From the NCBI RefSeq assembly GCF_023520795.1, contig NZ_CP046605.1, positions 1-64,000 of the forward strand: a DNA stretch of 64,000 nt, given 5' to 3'. Under the pieces are notes generated by a model, which saw only the letters and a list, made by a program, of their open reading frames with translations, did no database searches and had not been told where the DNA came from. Positions 40,260-49,212 of this stretch are shown one piece after another. The position numbers and the translations under genes were made by a program. The DNA comes from Corynebacterium accolens (GTDB taxonomy: Bacteria; Actinomycetota; Actinomycetes; Mycobacteriales; Mycobacteriaceae). Position 1 is the first letter of the stretch, and each line of letters opens with the position of its first letter.

Positions 40260-41624
40260 CTACACCTCCCTACAAGTGACCCCAGGTTTGTTTTCCTTGG
40301 TGTCTTTATTGTCTTTTTGGCTCGGTGCAGTGATACATGGCTTGAGTGCCTTTTCACCCAGGTCATTAATCTGATCCTGAACCTTGCTCAGATCACCGGC
40401 GGAAATGTGGTTGACCGCGCCACGCTCAGACTCGGGCAGGTCAGAGACCTTCAACGGGGTGAAGTCTCCCTTGCACTTCTGCGCAGAAAACAGCAAGGAG
40501 TTCTTGTCATTAATGCACACGTATTGGTGCGTGGAGCTTAAATCCTTGCCAAATACGGAATAGTCCGCGCCTTTGAGGATGGTGATCTCTTGTGCGTCGT
40601 TGGTCTCGGCGTAATAGTTATTGGACAAGAAATTCTTTACCCACAGCCCTGCGCCGATAACGAGCGCCAAGATGATGATGAGGGCGATGAGGACTTTCCA
40701 CCCGATTTTTCGTCGAGAGGGCTCGTCTTCTGCCTCTTCCTCATCGGAGTCCTTGGCCGCGTTGTCTTCATCGGCCATGACGGCCGGCGGGATCACCTGC
40801 GGTTTACGGGTGAGTTTGGCGGCGCGTGACGCAGAAGAATCCGGGTGAGTGGGCTCTTCTACCGAACCCGCCAGCGCGCCAACGCGGAAAGGCTCGTGGG
40901 TGGCGGGCTTTTCTTCCGTAACCTCACCGATGACGACCGTGACATTGTCTGGTCCGCCCGAACGTATGGCGAGATCCACGAGGGTGGAGCCCGCCTGTTC
41001 GATGCTTCCCTGGCCAAGGGCGGTTTCAATAGTGGAAGCCGTAACCGGGTCAGACAGTCCATCCGAGCACAGCAGGATGCGGTCACCCGCCTTGGCCTCG
41101 AATGTAAAGAGCGTCGGCTCCACCGCACGGCCGGTATAGGCCTTCAAGATGAGGGACTTTTGTGGGTGGGAAGAAACATCTTCTGCAGCCAGCTCGCCCT
41201 TATCCACCAAGGACTGCACATAGGTATCGTCCTTGGTGATTTGCTCGAGCTTGCCATCGCGCAGCAAATAAGCGCGCGAATCGCCCACATGGCAAACACC
41301 AAAGGTGGTGCCATTGAACAGCATCGTGGACAGCGTCGTGCCCATGCCCTCGGTCTCCGGGTGGGCGGTGACGTGCTCGCTGATGGCTTCATTGGCGTCA
41401 TCGGCAGCAGCTGCAAGGAGCGCCTCCGTGTCCTCCTTACCCGGATCCTGATCCAAGATTTCGAGGTGGTTGACCATGAGTTGGGAGGCGACCTCACCCG
41501 CGGCATGCCCGCCCATGCCATCGGCCAAAATCAGCAGGTGGGATCCGGCGTATCCGGAGTCCTCATTATTTCCGCGGATAAGCCCGCGGTCCGACTTGGC
41601 AAAAAAGTTTAGCTTCAGTGTCAT
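40260..41624 (-). CDS. pstP: PP2C-family protein phosphatase PstP
   Basis: Dephosphorylates PknA, PknB and their targets. The 454-residue protein has a cytosolic PP2C domain (about 1-235) with metal motifs RGNNEDSGYAG, LILADGMGGHAAGE, CHVGDSRAYLL, LLCSDGLSD and GGPDNVTVVIG, a linker, one membrane helix (about 314-336) and an external C-terminal domain with three Cys (QYVCINDKN, AQKCKGDF, KPCITAP). It overlaps fhaB by 4 bases. Confidence 0.95.
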   Translation of the reverse strand: MTLKLNFFAKSDRGLIRGNNEDSGYAGSHLLILADGMGGHAAGEVASQLMVNHLEILDQDPGKEDTEALLAAAADDANEAISEHVTAHPETEGMGTTLSTMLFNGTTFGVCHVGDSRAYLLRDGKLEQITKDDTYVQSLVDKGELAAEDVSSHPQKSLILKAYTGRAVEPTLFTFEAKAGDRILLCSDGLSDPVTASTIETALGQGSIEQAGSTLVDLAIRSGGPDNVTVVIGEVTEEKPATHEPFRVGALAGSVEEPTHPDSSASRAAKLTRKPQVIPPAVMADEDNAAKDSDEEEAEDEPSRRKIGWKVLIALIIILALVIGAGLWVKNFLSNNYYAETNDAQEITILKGADYSVFGKDLSSTHQYVCINDKNSLLFSAQKCKGDFTPLKVSDLPESERGAVNHISAGDLSKVQDQINDLGEKALKPCITAPSQKDNKDTKENKPGVTCREV

Positions 41625-42073
41625 GCGTTCAACCTCACGGTAGTGCGGCCTAGCTTAATTTCGGAGTTCGCGCCGACTACCTCAGGTTGGTCGATGCGCA
41701 CACCATTGACGAGGGTTCCGTTGCGAGATTCCAAATCCTCCACTACCCACTCGCTGCCGCGGCGAAATAGGCGTGCATGATGGCCGGAGGAGTAATCATC
41801 CCCAGTGACAAAATCACAGTCGGCGGCACGTCCCAAGGTACATTCCTCGAGCGTGCCCAAATTCATGTGGGATCCCTGCAAGGGACCCTCCACAATAGAA
41901 AGCTGCTTCACCGCAGCATGACTGCGCGGGGACGCACCCATTTTTGACGGCTGTGGCATAGCACCTGCGGATTTATTGGTATCCCGCCGCATGGCATTCA
42001 AGGCCACCAGGACAAATACCCACAAAAGAGCCAATAAGCCGATGCGAAGCGCCAGCATGATGACTGCATCCAT
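41621..42073 (-). CDS. fhaB: FHA-domain membrane protein FhaB (FipA-like)
   Basis: Phosphothreonine-binding scaffold linking PknA/PknB signalling to the divisome. The 150-residue protein has an N-terminal membrane helix (about 5-27) and a C-terminal FHA domain with CTLGRAADCDF, DDYSSGHHARLF and DLESRNGTLVNG. It lies between fhaA (25-base gap) and pstP (overlap) in the conserved operon. Confidence 0.93.
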   Translation of the reverse strand: MDAVIMLALRIGLLALLWVFVLVALNAMRRDTNKSAGAMPQPSKMGASPRSHAAVKQLSIVEGPLQGSHMNLGTLEECTLGRAADCDFVTGDDYSSGHHARLFRRGSEWVVEDLESRNGTLVNGVRIDQPEVVGANSEIKLGRTTVRLNA

Positions 42074-42098
42074 GGCGGCCTCCCTTCCTCAGTGTGAA

Positions 42099-42932
42099 TT
42101 AGTAACTATGCGAATCAAGGCCCGTAATGCGGACCTCGACGTGGGAATGGCCCATGGTGATCACATCGCCATCGGCAAGCAGCCAGTTATCAATAGGAGT
42201 GTCATTGACTGTGGTGCCATTGGTGGACTGCAAATCCACCAACACGGCATCTTCGCCGTTCCACGTGATTTCCGCGTGCTGGCGGGACACGCCCGTATCC
42301 GGCAGGCGCAAATCTGCATCATTGCTGCGGCCAATAATATTTGACCCTTCCTGCACGTGATAGACGCGGGAAGAGCCATCCTGCAACATCAAATTGACTG
42401 CGGGGCCCTGCGTTTGCGGCGCGGGTTGGTCATCTTGCGCAATGAAAGCGGTAGTAGCTGCGTCATCCGCATTATTTTCGTGCGGGTTGGTCATCTGGTC
42501 CTCCTGACCATCAAAGTCGTGGAAAATCGCCTCGAAACCGGTCTCTTCTGTGGGCTCGTGATCTATAAACGAGGACACACGAAGCTGGCCCGTGCGCAGG
42601 CCCGATTCCTCCGCAATCCGCACAATGACGGGACCAGCGAGGGACCATCCGTTATTGCGGATAAAGCGAGATAATTGGTCTGCGCAATCGGCAGGCAAAT
42701 CGGGGTCTTGCGACAAGTTCTCCAAATCCTTGGAGGAGACACCTACAGTCATGACATTGGGACTATAGAGTTTGTCATCGTCCCCGTGGCCGAGATTGTC
42801 CTGGGCTTCTTGCTTCAAAAGCTCATCAATCTCTGCAGGAACGACCTTGCCGCCGAAGACAAAAGCCATGCCGTTATCAAGGCCGCGTTGCATAGCGGAA
42901 TCGAGCTTCGCCAGCCTTTCTAAAAACGCCAC
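42099..42932 (-). CDS. fhaA: FHA-domain protein FhaA with DUF3662 domain
   Basis: Cytosolic regulator of cell-wall synthesis; mycobacterial FhaA binds the phosphorylated pseudokinase domain of MviN. The 277-residue protein has an N-terminal DUF3662 domain (about 1-115) and a C-terminal FHA domain (about 190-270) with IIGRSNDADLRL, GVSRQHAEI and DLQSTNGTTVND. It is the first gene of the fhaA-fhaB-pstP-rodA-pbpA-pknA-pknB operon. It contains a CATCGGCAAGC 11-mer at 42170. Confidence 0.95.
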   Translation of the reverse strand: MAFLERLAKLDSAMQRGLDNGMAFVFGGKVVPAEIDELLKQEAQDNLGHGDDDKLYSPNVMTVGVSSKDLENLSQDPDLPADCADQLSRFIRNNGWSLAGPVIVRIAEESGLRTGQLRVSSFIDHEPTEETGFEAIFHDFDGQEDQMTNPHENNADDAATTAFIAQDDQPAPQTQGPAVNLMLQDGSSRVYHVQEGSNIIGRSNDADLRLPDTGVSRQHAEITWNGEDAVLVDLQSTNGTTVNDTPIDNWLLADGDVITMGHSHVEVRITGLDSHSY

Positions 42933-42959
42933 GAATTTTGCTCCTTTCCGCTATACAGC

Positions 42960-42989
42960 GATCAGTAGTGATCAGTAGTAGCCATTATA
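42960..42989 (-). promoter_or_regulatory. fhaA operon -10 and tandem 10-bp repeat in its leader
   Basis: On the minus strand a consensus TATAAT lies at 42989-42984, 52 bases before the fhaA start. Immediately downstream, GATCAGTAGT is repeated exactly head to tail (42960-42969, 42970-42979), in the predicted leader or start-point region. A TTGAAA lies only 13 bases upstream of the -10, so the -35 is uncertain. Confidence 0.5.
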
Positions 42990-43140
42990 GTTTGTACACC
43001 CCTTTCAAACGTAGACGGCGGCGCGAAAGTTCCTAGATTTTCGCCTTTAAATGCGCAAAATAATCCGCTTTTCCTGCTGATTTGTAATTGCATGTGCTTC
43101 CTGTGCTATCTTTATCTAGTCGCACTGACAACCACACCCT

Positions 43141-43225
43141 GCCCGGGTGGCGGAATTGGCAGACGCGCTGGCTTCAGGTGCCAGTGTTCGATAAGGACGT
43201 GCGGGTTCAAGTCCCGCCCCGGGCA
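43141..43225 (+). tRNA. tRNA-Leu (CAG)
   Basis: Long-variable-arm tRNA: acceptor GCCCGGG/CCCGGGC, D-arm GGCGGAATTGGCAGACGC, anticodon loop CTTCAGG (anticodon CAG), T-arm GGGTTCAAGTCCC. CCA not encoded. It marks the left border of the accessory region. Confidence 0.97.
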
Positions 43226-43529
43226 CAATGAGCAGTTGAACAAACTGCGAGACCGGAGGTAACAAACTCGAAAGGGTTCGTGACCTTCGGTTTCTTTGTT
43301 TTTCTGAACTTTGGCGGTTGAGGATTGCAAGTGTGGGAATTTACATCCTAACTCCCGCTCTCTTCTGTCGAACTCTTGTTTTCGATGGTGTCAACAAGTC
43401 ATTTTGCTTGTTATTTTGATCTGACGTTCTGGCTTTAGCTCCCGCTTCGGGGAAATTGGAATCCTCCAACTGAGATGTTTTCCTTGGGCTGTTGGAGGAT
43501 TTCCTAGTTGTTGAATCCCAATTTAAGAA
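43226..43529. other. Gene-free stretch after tRNA-Leu with two hairpins
   Basis: A bulged hairpin with arms around GACCGGAGGT and ACCTTCGGTTTC (about 43250-43305) ending in TTTGTTTTT is the tRNA-Leu terminator. A second hairpin AATCCTCCAAC / GTTGGAGGATT lies at about 43459-43502 before the VOC remnant. No gene is visible between. Confidence 0.6.
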
Positions 43530-43639
43530 TTAAACGACTGGGCTGACGCGGAACAGGTTTCCATCAGGGTCGGCAACTACGAAGGTGCGGCCGAAGACGT
43601 CATCGTCGGGTGGCTGCACAATTTGGACTCCTTTTGATT
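43530..43639 (-). pseudogene. C-terminal remnant of a VOC (glyoxalase-like) protein
   Basis: Thirty-six codons read SKGVQIVQPPDDDVFGRTF then VVADPDGNLFRVSPVV and a stop. The DPDGN...R pattern is the last strand of VOC-superfamily proteins. The frame is cut exactly where the IS6-type inverted repeat begins; the missing N-terminal part is not on the other side of the element, so the insertion was followed by deletion or rearrangement. Confidence 0.75.
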
Positions 43640-44482
43640 GGTGCTGTTGCAAAGTTGGGCGGAGAGCAGCGAAGACTCAGTTTCTCATTCCCTGACGGCC
43701 GCTGCGTGTGGGCGTTGTTAGGCCGTCTCGAAGACCCGGTTGACGATCACCGCGTCCGGGTTCGGTTGCCCGTAGGCAAACATCGCGCCTAGCCCTTTCC
43801 GCAATGAGTGCATCGCCTCCATCCCTTTCAACGTCCGATATGCAGATATCCGGTTCTTAAACGCGCCTTTCGGCCCGAGAATCCGCTTCAGCCGACCATG
43901 GTCGCCTTCCAGGATGTTGTTGAGGTATTTCACCTGCCGGTGTTCCACTGTTGGCGGGCAGATTCCCTCTGACTTCAACTCGGCGATTGCCCTGGCTAGG
44001 GAGGGTGATTTATCGGCGTTGATCACTCTGGGATACCCGGCTGACGCATTGGATCTGACGGCCTTGGCCAGGAAACACTTCGCTGCGGCCACGTTCCGAT
44101 TCGAAGAGAGGTAAAACTCCAAGGTCTGGCCACCGGCGGTGATCGCCCGATAGAGCTAGCACCACCTGCCGCCGACCCGGATATAGGTCTCATCCACCCG
44201 CCAGGAACTAGCTTGCCAGTCAGGTACCTGCCGGTACCACCGTGTTTGCTTGTCCAGCTCAGGGGCGTATTTCTAGACCCAGCGGTAGATCGTGGTGTGA
44301 TCGACCGGCACGCCCCGCTGAAGTCATCATTTCCTCCAGAGCGCGGTAGCTCACCCCGTAGCGGCAGTACCACCCACTGCCCACAGAATAATGTCACGGG
44401 GGAAATGACGACCCGAGAAAATACCCATGGCTGTGATTAGTTCACGTCGCCCTTCCTACTGCCCCAACTTTGCAACAGCACC
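43640..44482. mobile_element. IS6-family (IS26/IS1628-like) insertion sequence, inactivated
   Basis: An 843-bp element bounded by perfect 20-bp inverted repeats GGTGCTGTTGCAAAGTTGGG (43640-43659) and its complement (44463-44482), the end type of IS6-family elements. No 8-bp target duplication flanks it, consistent with IS6 cointegrate events or later deletion. It contains one broken transposase gene. Confidence 0.88.
43718..44428 (-). pseudogene. Broken IS6-family transposase
   Basis: Reads MGIFSGRHFPRDIILWAV at the start (44428) and ends GLGAMFAYGQPNPDAVIVNRVFETA, as in IS6 DDE transposases of about 235 residues. At least two frame changes (near 44375 and 44325) and two in-frame amber codons (within RWV*KYA and RWC*LYRAI) destroy it. 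The intact C-terminal part is the DDE domain fragment from about 44122. Confidence 0.88.
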
Positions 44483-44487
44483 CAAAG

Positions 44488-44525
44488 CCCTGGAATGAAC
44501 TCCTGTCACCAGGGTCATTCCAGGG
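44488..44525. terminator. Hairpin just outside the IS6 element
   Basis: Perfect 11-bp stem CCCTGGAATGA / TCATTCCAGGG; it may end the copZ-copB-ydhK transcript or be a relic of an older gene. Confidence 0.5.
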
Positions 44526-44695
44526 CATATTTCCCTGACTAAGAGAAGCAGTGACACAGAAGGTCTACCTCAGCGTGGGCCCTGTGGGCGTGCAGGTTCC
44601 GTGTGTGGCTGGTGTGCTGCGGCATGGTCGGCAGCGATTGATGACCGACTCTGGAGCGGGTGCCTTGTCTGGTCTCGCGGTTCAGGGTGGGTGGA

Positions 44696-45310
44696 CTATT
44701 CGGCGGGTTGGATCTCGCTCTCGGTGACCCACTTGTGGTTGGTCATCGTCATCCCGTCGACGGTGAGATCAACCATGTAGACCGTCTCCTCGGTGGAGTA
44801 ATCGATGGTGGCCTCAGCACCCTTCATGCCGGACATGTGCTCGGCATCCAGGACAACGCTCGCCCCGTCGGGCAGGGGGGCCTGACCCGGATCGACGAGC
44901 TCCTCATGGACGACCCAGCGGTGGTCGGTAACCGGGGCCCCACCCTCGGCGGGGGTGTAGCTGACCGAATAGGTCGTGGTGTCAAACGCCCCGGAAATGG
45001 TGGCGGTGGCCCCGTCCATGCCGGGCATGTGGTCAGCGGTGAGGATGACCTCGGTGCCCACCGGGTACGTGGGATCCTCGGCCTCTTCAATGCCTGCCGG
45101 CGGTGCCCCGCCGTCGGCAGGGTGGTCGTGCCCGCCGTGCTCTTCGTCGGCAGTGGTGGTGTCTTCCTGGTGGGTCTCGTTGGTCTCTGCGGTTGCCGTC
45201 GTGGTGCTGGTGGTGTCGGCATCGTCGGAGTTGTCGGTGGCGTCGCTGCAGGCGGTCAGCGCCAGGGTGGAGGTCAGTACCAAGGCGGCGAGGGTAATGC
45301 TGCGTTTCAT
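44696..45310 (-). CDS. YdhK-family lipoprotein with two DUF1541 repeats
   Basis: A 204-residue exported protein of copper-resistance loci. The start at 45310 is behind AAAGGA; an earlier ATG at 45325 would consume this site. It has a lipoprotein signal (LTSTLALTACSD, lipobox Cys), a Thr/Asp/His-rich linker including EEHGGHDHPADGG, and two DUF1541 repeats beginning PVGTEVILTADHMPGMDGA and PDGASVVLDAEHMSGMKGA, each ending with a H(R/K)WV motif. His and Met residues suggest copper binding outside the cell. It is 47 bases after copB and likely in its operon. Confidence 0.88.
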   Translation of the reverse strand: MKRSITLAALVLTSTLALTACSDATDNSDDADTTSTTTATAETNETHQEDTTTADEEHGGHDHPADGGAPPAGIEEAEDPTYPVGTEVILTADHMPGMDGATATISGAFDTTTYSVSYTPAEGGAPVTDHRWVVHEELVDPGQAPLPDGASVVLDAEHMSGMKGAEATIDYSTEETVYMVDLTVDGMTMTNHKWVTESEIQPAE

Positions 45311-45357
45311 GAGCGTTCCTTTCAAAGGTGGTGTGAGTTAGGGGTCGAGAGACAAGG

Positions 45358-47592
45358 TCAGTCAGTAACGGTTACGGGGGATATCGACCTACTGTGTTCC
45401 TCCTTCCCGTCGGTCGGAGCCAGGTGAGCCGGCTCCAGATCAATGCGGCGCAACAGCTGGGCGTTCAGGGCCACCACGATGGTCGAGGCAGACATCAAGA
45501 TCGCGCCCACGGCCGGGGACAGCACGAACCCGATCGAGGCGAGCACTCCGGCAGCCAGCGGCACGGCGAGGATGTTGTAGCCAGAGGCCCAGATCAGGTT
45601 CTGGATCATCTTGCGGTAGCTGGTCTGGGACAGCTCAATCATCGACAGCACTGCCCGCGGGTCATCACTGGCTAGGACCACCCCGGCAGATTCCATGGCC
45701 ACATCCGTGCCGGCACCAATGGCGATACCGACGTCCGCGCGGGTCAGAGCGGGGGCGTCATTGACACCGTCACCGACCATGGCCACGCTCAAACCCCGGT
45801 CCTGCAGCTGCGTGACCTTGGTGTCTTTGTCCTGGGGCAGGACCTCGGCGAAGACCTCATCAATGCCTAGGTCCTGACCAACCGCCTGGGCCACCTGTTG
45901 CGCGTCGCCGGTGATCATCGCGACCTTCACCCCGCGTTCCTGCAGGGCTTTCACAGCGGCGCGGGATTCGGGGCGGATCTTGTCCTCGACGGCCACCGCA
46001 CCGATGATCTGACCGTCGCGGACAATATGGAGCACACCGGCCCCACGCCCGGTCCAGGCACTGGTGGTGTCGGTGAGCTCGGCCGGGGTGGTGAGGTTGA
46101 ACTCGCGCAGCATGTTCGGCCCTCCCACGAGGATCTCAGCGCCATCGACAGTGGCCCGGACTCCCCGGCCGGAGGCGGCGTTGAAACCAGTTGCACGGAT
46201 TTGCCGACGGGAGGCCTCGGGATGGGCGGCCGCGGCCGCCACGATGGCGCGGGCCACGGGGTGCTCGCTGTCGGCCTCCGCAGCGGCGGCCAGGGCCAGT
46301 AGCTCGTCCTCGGTGACGCCGACAGCTGCCGCGACACCGGTGACCGCGTGCGCACCCTCGGTCAGGGTGCCGGTTTTGTCGAAGAGCACCACGTCGATGG
46401 TGCGCATCCGCTCGAGCGCCATCCGGTCCTTGATGAGCACCCCGGATTTCGCGGCCCGCTCGCTGGAGATCGCAATGACCAGCGGAATCGCCAGGCCCAG
46501 GGCGTGCGGACAGGCGATGACCAGCACCGTGACCGTGCGCACGACGGCATCGTCCGGGCTGCCGATGATGGTCCACACCACCGCGGTGATCAGAGCGGAG
46601 ATCAGCGCGAACCAGAACAACAACGCCGCCGCCCGATCCGCCAGGGCCTGGGCCCGGGAGGAGGACTCCTGGGCGTCGGCAACCATGCGTTGGATCCCGG
46701 CCAAGGCGGTGTCCCCGCCGGTAGCCTCCACCCGGACGCGGACGGTGTTGTCGGTGGCCACGGTACCGGCGACCACCTTGTCACCGGTGTCGCGGAAGAC
46801 GGGACGGGATTCGCCGGTGATCATCGCCTCATCGAATTCGGCGGCTCCGTCGAGGATGGTTCCGTCGGCCGGCACCCGGGCACCGGCCCTCACCAGAACG
46901 ACGTCGTCGACGACCAGCTCGGAGATGGCCACGGTGCGGGTGGTCCCGTCGATGACTTTCTCGGCCTCATCCGGCAGCAGGGCAGCCAGCGCGTCAAGCG
47001 CGGAGGACGCGGCCCCGAGAGCGGACATCTCCAGCCAGTGGCCCAGCAGCATGATGGTCACCAGCAGGGCCAGCTCCCACCAGAAGTCCAGCTCAAAACC
47101 GCCCAGCCCCAGAGTGGTGACCCAGGAGGCGACAAACGCCACGGTGATGGCCATGGCGATCAGGAGCATCATCCCGGGTTGGCGGGATTTCAGTTCTTTC
47201 CATGCGCCCTTGAGGAAAGGCGTTCCGCCGTAGACGAAGATGATCGTGCCCAGCACCGGGGGGATCCAGGTGGATCCGGGGAATGCCGGGAGGTGGTAGC
47301 CGAGCAGCTGGGCGACCATGGGGCTGAAAATAACGACGGGAATGGACAGAATCAGAGACCACCAGAAGCGGTCCCGAAACATTGCGGTGCTGTGTCCGGC
47401 GTGTTCGCCGTGACCATGAACGTGGTGGTCTTCGTCCAGGGCGGCGTGCGTGTGATCGTGGGGCATCACCTGGCCGTGGGTGTCGGGATCTGCGTGGTGT
47501 TCGTGGCTGGCATGATCTGGGTGGTGGGTGTGGTCTGTTTCCGGAGCGGGGTGATCACCATGGTGATCACCGGAATGGTGGGGAGTGCTCAT
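45358..47592 (-). CDS. copB: CopB-type (P1B-3) copper-translocating ATPase, island copy
   Basis: Second copper exporter of the window. The 744-residue protein starts at 47592 behind GAAAGGAACG. Its N-terminus (about 1-75) is extremely His/Asp-rich. The TGES actuator motif, CPH at residues 361-363, DKTGT and GDGVNDAPAL are all intact. It is closely similar along its length to the copy at 13609-15750 but with higher GC codon choice, which fits acquisition with the island. It lies between copZ (51-base gap) and ydhK. Confidence 0.93.
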   Translation of the reverse strand: MSTPHHSGDHHGDHPAPETDHTHHPDHASHEHHADPDTHGQVMPHDHTHAALDEDHHVHGHGEHAGHSTAMFRDRFWWSLILSIPVVIFSPMVAQLLGYHLPAFPGSTWIPPVLGTIIFVYGGTPFLKGAWKELKSRQPGMMLLIAMAITVAFVASWVTTLGLGGFELDFWWELALLVTIMLLGHWLEMSALGAASSALDALAALLPDEAEKVIDGTTRTVAISELVVDDVVLVRAGARVPADGTILDGAAEFDEAMITGESRPVFRDTGDKVVAGTVATDNTVRVRVEATGGDTALAGIQRMVADAQESSSRAQALADRAAALLFWFALISALITAVVWTIIGSPDDAVVRTVTVLVIACPHALGLAIPLVIAISSERAAKSGVLIKDRMALERMRTIDVVLFDKTGTLTEGAHAVTGVAAAVGVTEDELLALAAAAEADSEHPVARAIVAAAAAHPEASRRQIRATGFNAASGRGVRATVDGAEILVGGPNMLREFNLTTPAELTDTTSAWTGRGAGVLHIVRDGQIIGAVAVEDKIRPESRAAVKALQERGVKVAMITGDAQQVAQAVGQDLGIDEVFAEVLPQDKDTKVTQLQDRGLSVAMVGDGVNDAPALTRADVGIAIGAGTDVAMESAGVVLASDDPRAVLSMIELSQTSYRKMIQNLIWASGYNILAVPLAAGVLASIGFVLSPAVGAILMSASTIVVALNAQLLRRIDLEPAHLAPTDGKEEHSRSISPVTVTD

Positions 47593-47643
47593 GACGTTCC
47601 TTTCGCTCAACCCGGTCGGGGTCGAGATGATGGGTAAAACTGA

Positions 47644-47970
47644 TCAGGATAAGACGGTGTAGCCAGCCTCCTCGATGGCCCGGCGAACCATCTCCGGAGG
47701 TACGACACCGGTGACCGTGACGGTGGAAACTCCACCAGCAGCGAGATCAATCTGGACGTCGTCGACTTGGGGGAGGGCCTGAAGGGCCTGGGTCACGCTT
47801 TTCGCGCAGTGCCCGCAGGTCAGGCCGGTGACCTGGTAGCTAGGGGAGGACCCTCCTGCTGACGAGTCGCTGGCGGCAGGGATGGAGGCGGTGTCGGCAC
47901 GTGAGGCAGGTCCGCAACAGCTGCAGCCGTGGGAGGCCATCGGCAAGAGGCGGGGCGGGGAGGTGATCAT
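47644..47970 (-). CDS. CopZ-like copper chaperone with HMA domain
   Basis: A 108-residue cytosolic protein with an N-terminal Cys/Ser-rich segment (HGCSCCGPAS) and a C-terminal heavy-metal-associated domain whose copper site is GLTCGHCAKS. It would pass Cu(I) to the CopB pump encoded next. ATG 47970 is set by a TAGGAG site; the longer frame to 48045 runs through the palindromic operator. It is first in the copZ-copB-ydhK unit. Confidence 0.88.
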   Translation of the reverse strand: MITSPPRLLPMASHGCSCCGPASRADTASIPAASDSSAGGSSPSYQVTGLTCGHCAKSVTQALQALPQVDDVQIDLAAGGVSTVTVTGVVPPEMVRRAIEEAGYTVLS

Positions 47971-48018
47971 GGGAAAGCTCCTACGAGTCGGTGGGATGCG
48001 ACGATGCCACTCTCTAGC

Positions 48019-48039
48019 ATATACCCCCCAGGGGTATAT
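48019..48039. promoter_or_regulatory. Copper-type palindromic operator of copZ-copB-ydhK
   Basis: A 21-bp palindrome with arms ATATACCCC and GGGGTATAT around a 3-base centre, 49 bases before the copZ start. It is 19/21 identical to the site at 13511-13531. The form fits a CsoR-type copper-sensing repressor, whose gene is not in the window. Confidence 0.75.
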
Positions 48040-48084
48040 TTTCAATGGGTGGAGGGCGCGGCTCTCACGCGGGGCAGGGTGTGG

Positions 48085-49212
48085 TCACCGAGCAGCCTCC
48101 TCACTGTCGGGAGGGGACAGCGGGAGGCGGAGGGCAAACACCGCTCCGCGACCGGGTCCGGGGGAGGTGGCGGTGAGAGTGCCGCCGTGGGCCTCGATCA
48201 ATGCCTTGGAGATGGTCAGACCGATACCGGCCCCGCCGTCGTCCCGGCTGCGGGCGGCATCCCCCCGGTAGAAGCGTTCGAAGATGTATCTGAGCTGGTC
48301 AGGCGGGATGCCCTCGCCGTCATCGGCGACGTGGATGAGTGCGGTGGACGCCCCCTGTCGGTGGACGCTGATCCGGACCTGCCCGCCGGCCGGGGTGTGT
48401 CGTAGCGCGTTCGAAAGGAGATTGCTCATCACCTGGCCGAAGCGTTGCCGGTCCACGAGCGCCCGGGCGGTGTGTGTAATGGTCTCGATCTGTAAATCGA
48501 CGCCTTTGTCAGCATAAGCTTCCCCCGCGGCAGCAGCGGCGGTATGGAGCAGATCCCCGAGCCCTTCCTCCGCCAGGTCCAAATCGATCCGGTGTTCCTG
48601 GGCCCGGGAGACATCGTCGATGTCTTCCATCAACCGGGTCAGGCGGGTGAGTTGGTCAGCCATGATCGTGTGGGTGGCATTATTCCAGTCCACGACCCCG
48701 TCCTGGAGACCATCGAGGTAGACCGTGAGCACCGATAAGGGGGTGCCCATTTCGTGGGCCAGATCAGAGAGCATCTGGCGGCGGACCTGTTCGGTGTGTT
48801 CCAGCCGATCGGCCATGGTGTTGAAGGCATGCGCCAGGGTGGTGACCTCGGGGCCTGCTTTTCCGGCGGGCACGCGGATACGGGAGTTGCCGGCCGTCAG
48901 GCTGGTAGCGGCGCGGGTGAGATCCTGCAGGGGGGTGCGCAGACGACGCGATAACCACAGGCTGGCCAGCAGGGCGCTGATCAAGGCGCTGGGCAGGGCG
49001 ACGGCCAGGGTGATCAGGTTGGCGCCCCGGTAGGCCTGCTCGGCATGGAACAGCTCCAGCGAGGGGTCCTCCTGGCCGGTCATCAACATATGATCATGGA
49101 ACAGGGTCGGACCCACCGTCGTGGCCACGGCCGCGGCCACCAGCAGGCTAATCACCACGACCAACACCTGGGCGGCCAGGAAGCGGAAGGTCAGGCCGGG
49201 TCCGTGATTCAT
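48085..49212 (-). CDS. copS: Sensor histidine kinase, CopS-like
   Basis: Membrane sensor of extracellular copper, inferred from context. The 375-residue protein has two helices (about 12-32 and 68-88) around a short outside loop, a HAMP domain, the phospho-acceptor His in LSDLAHEMGTPLSVL, and an ATPase domain with N-box NLLSNALRHTPAGG, DDGEGIPPDQL and GGAGIGLTISKALIEAHGG. It overlaps copR by 4 bases. The N-box, G1 and G2 motifs are intact, so it should be active. Confidence 0.9.
   Translation of the reverse strand: MNHGPGLTFRFLAAQVLVVVISLLVAAAVATTVGPTLFHDHMLMTGQEDPSLELFHAEQAYRGANLITLAVALPSALISALLASLWLSRRLRTPLQDLTRAATSLTAGNSRIRVPAGKAGPEVTTLAHAFNTMADRLEHTEQVRRQMLSDLAHEMGTPLSVLTVYLDGLQDGVVDWNNATHTIMADQLTRLTRLMEDIDDVSRAQEHRIDLDLAEEGLGDLLHTAAAAAGEAYADKGVDLQIETITHTARALVDRQRFGQVMSNLLSNALRHTPAGGQVRISVHRQGASTALIHVADDGEGIPPDQLRYIFERFYRGDAARSRDDGGAGIGLTISKALIEAHGGTLTATSPGPGRGAVFALRLPLSPPDSEEAAR

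Noticed and set aside
43640-44482. IS6 element as an active transposon
   Set aside because: Transposase has two in-frame amber codons and frame changes; no target-site duplication.
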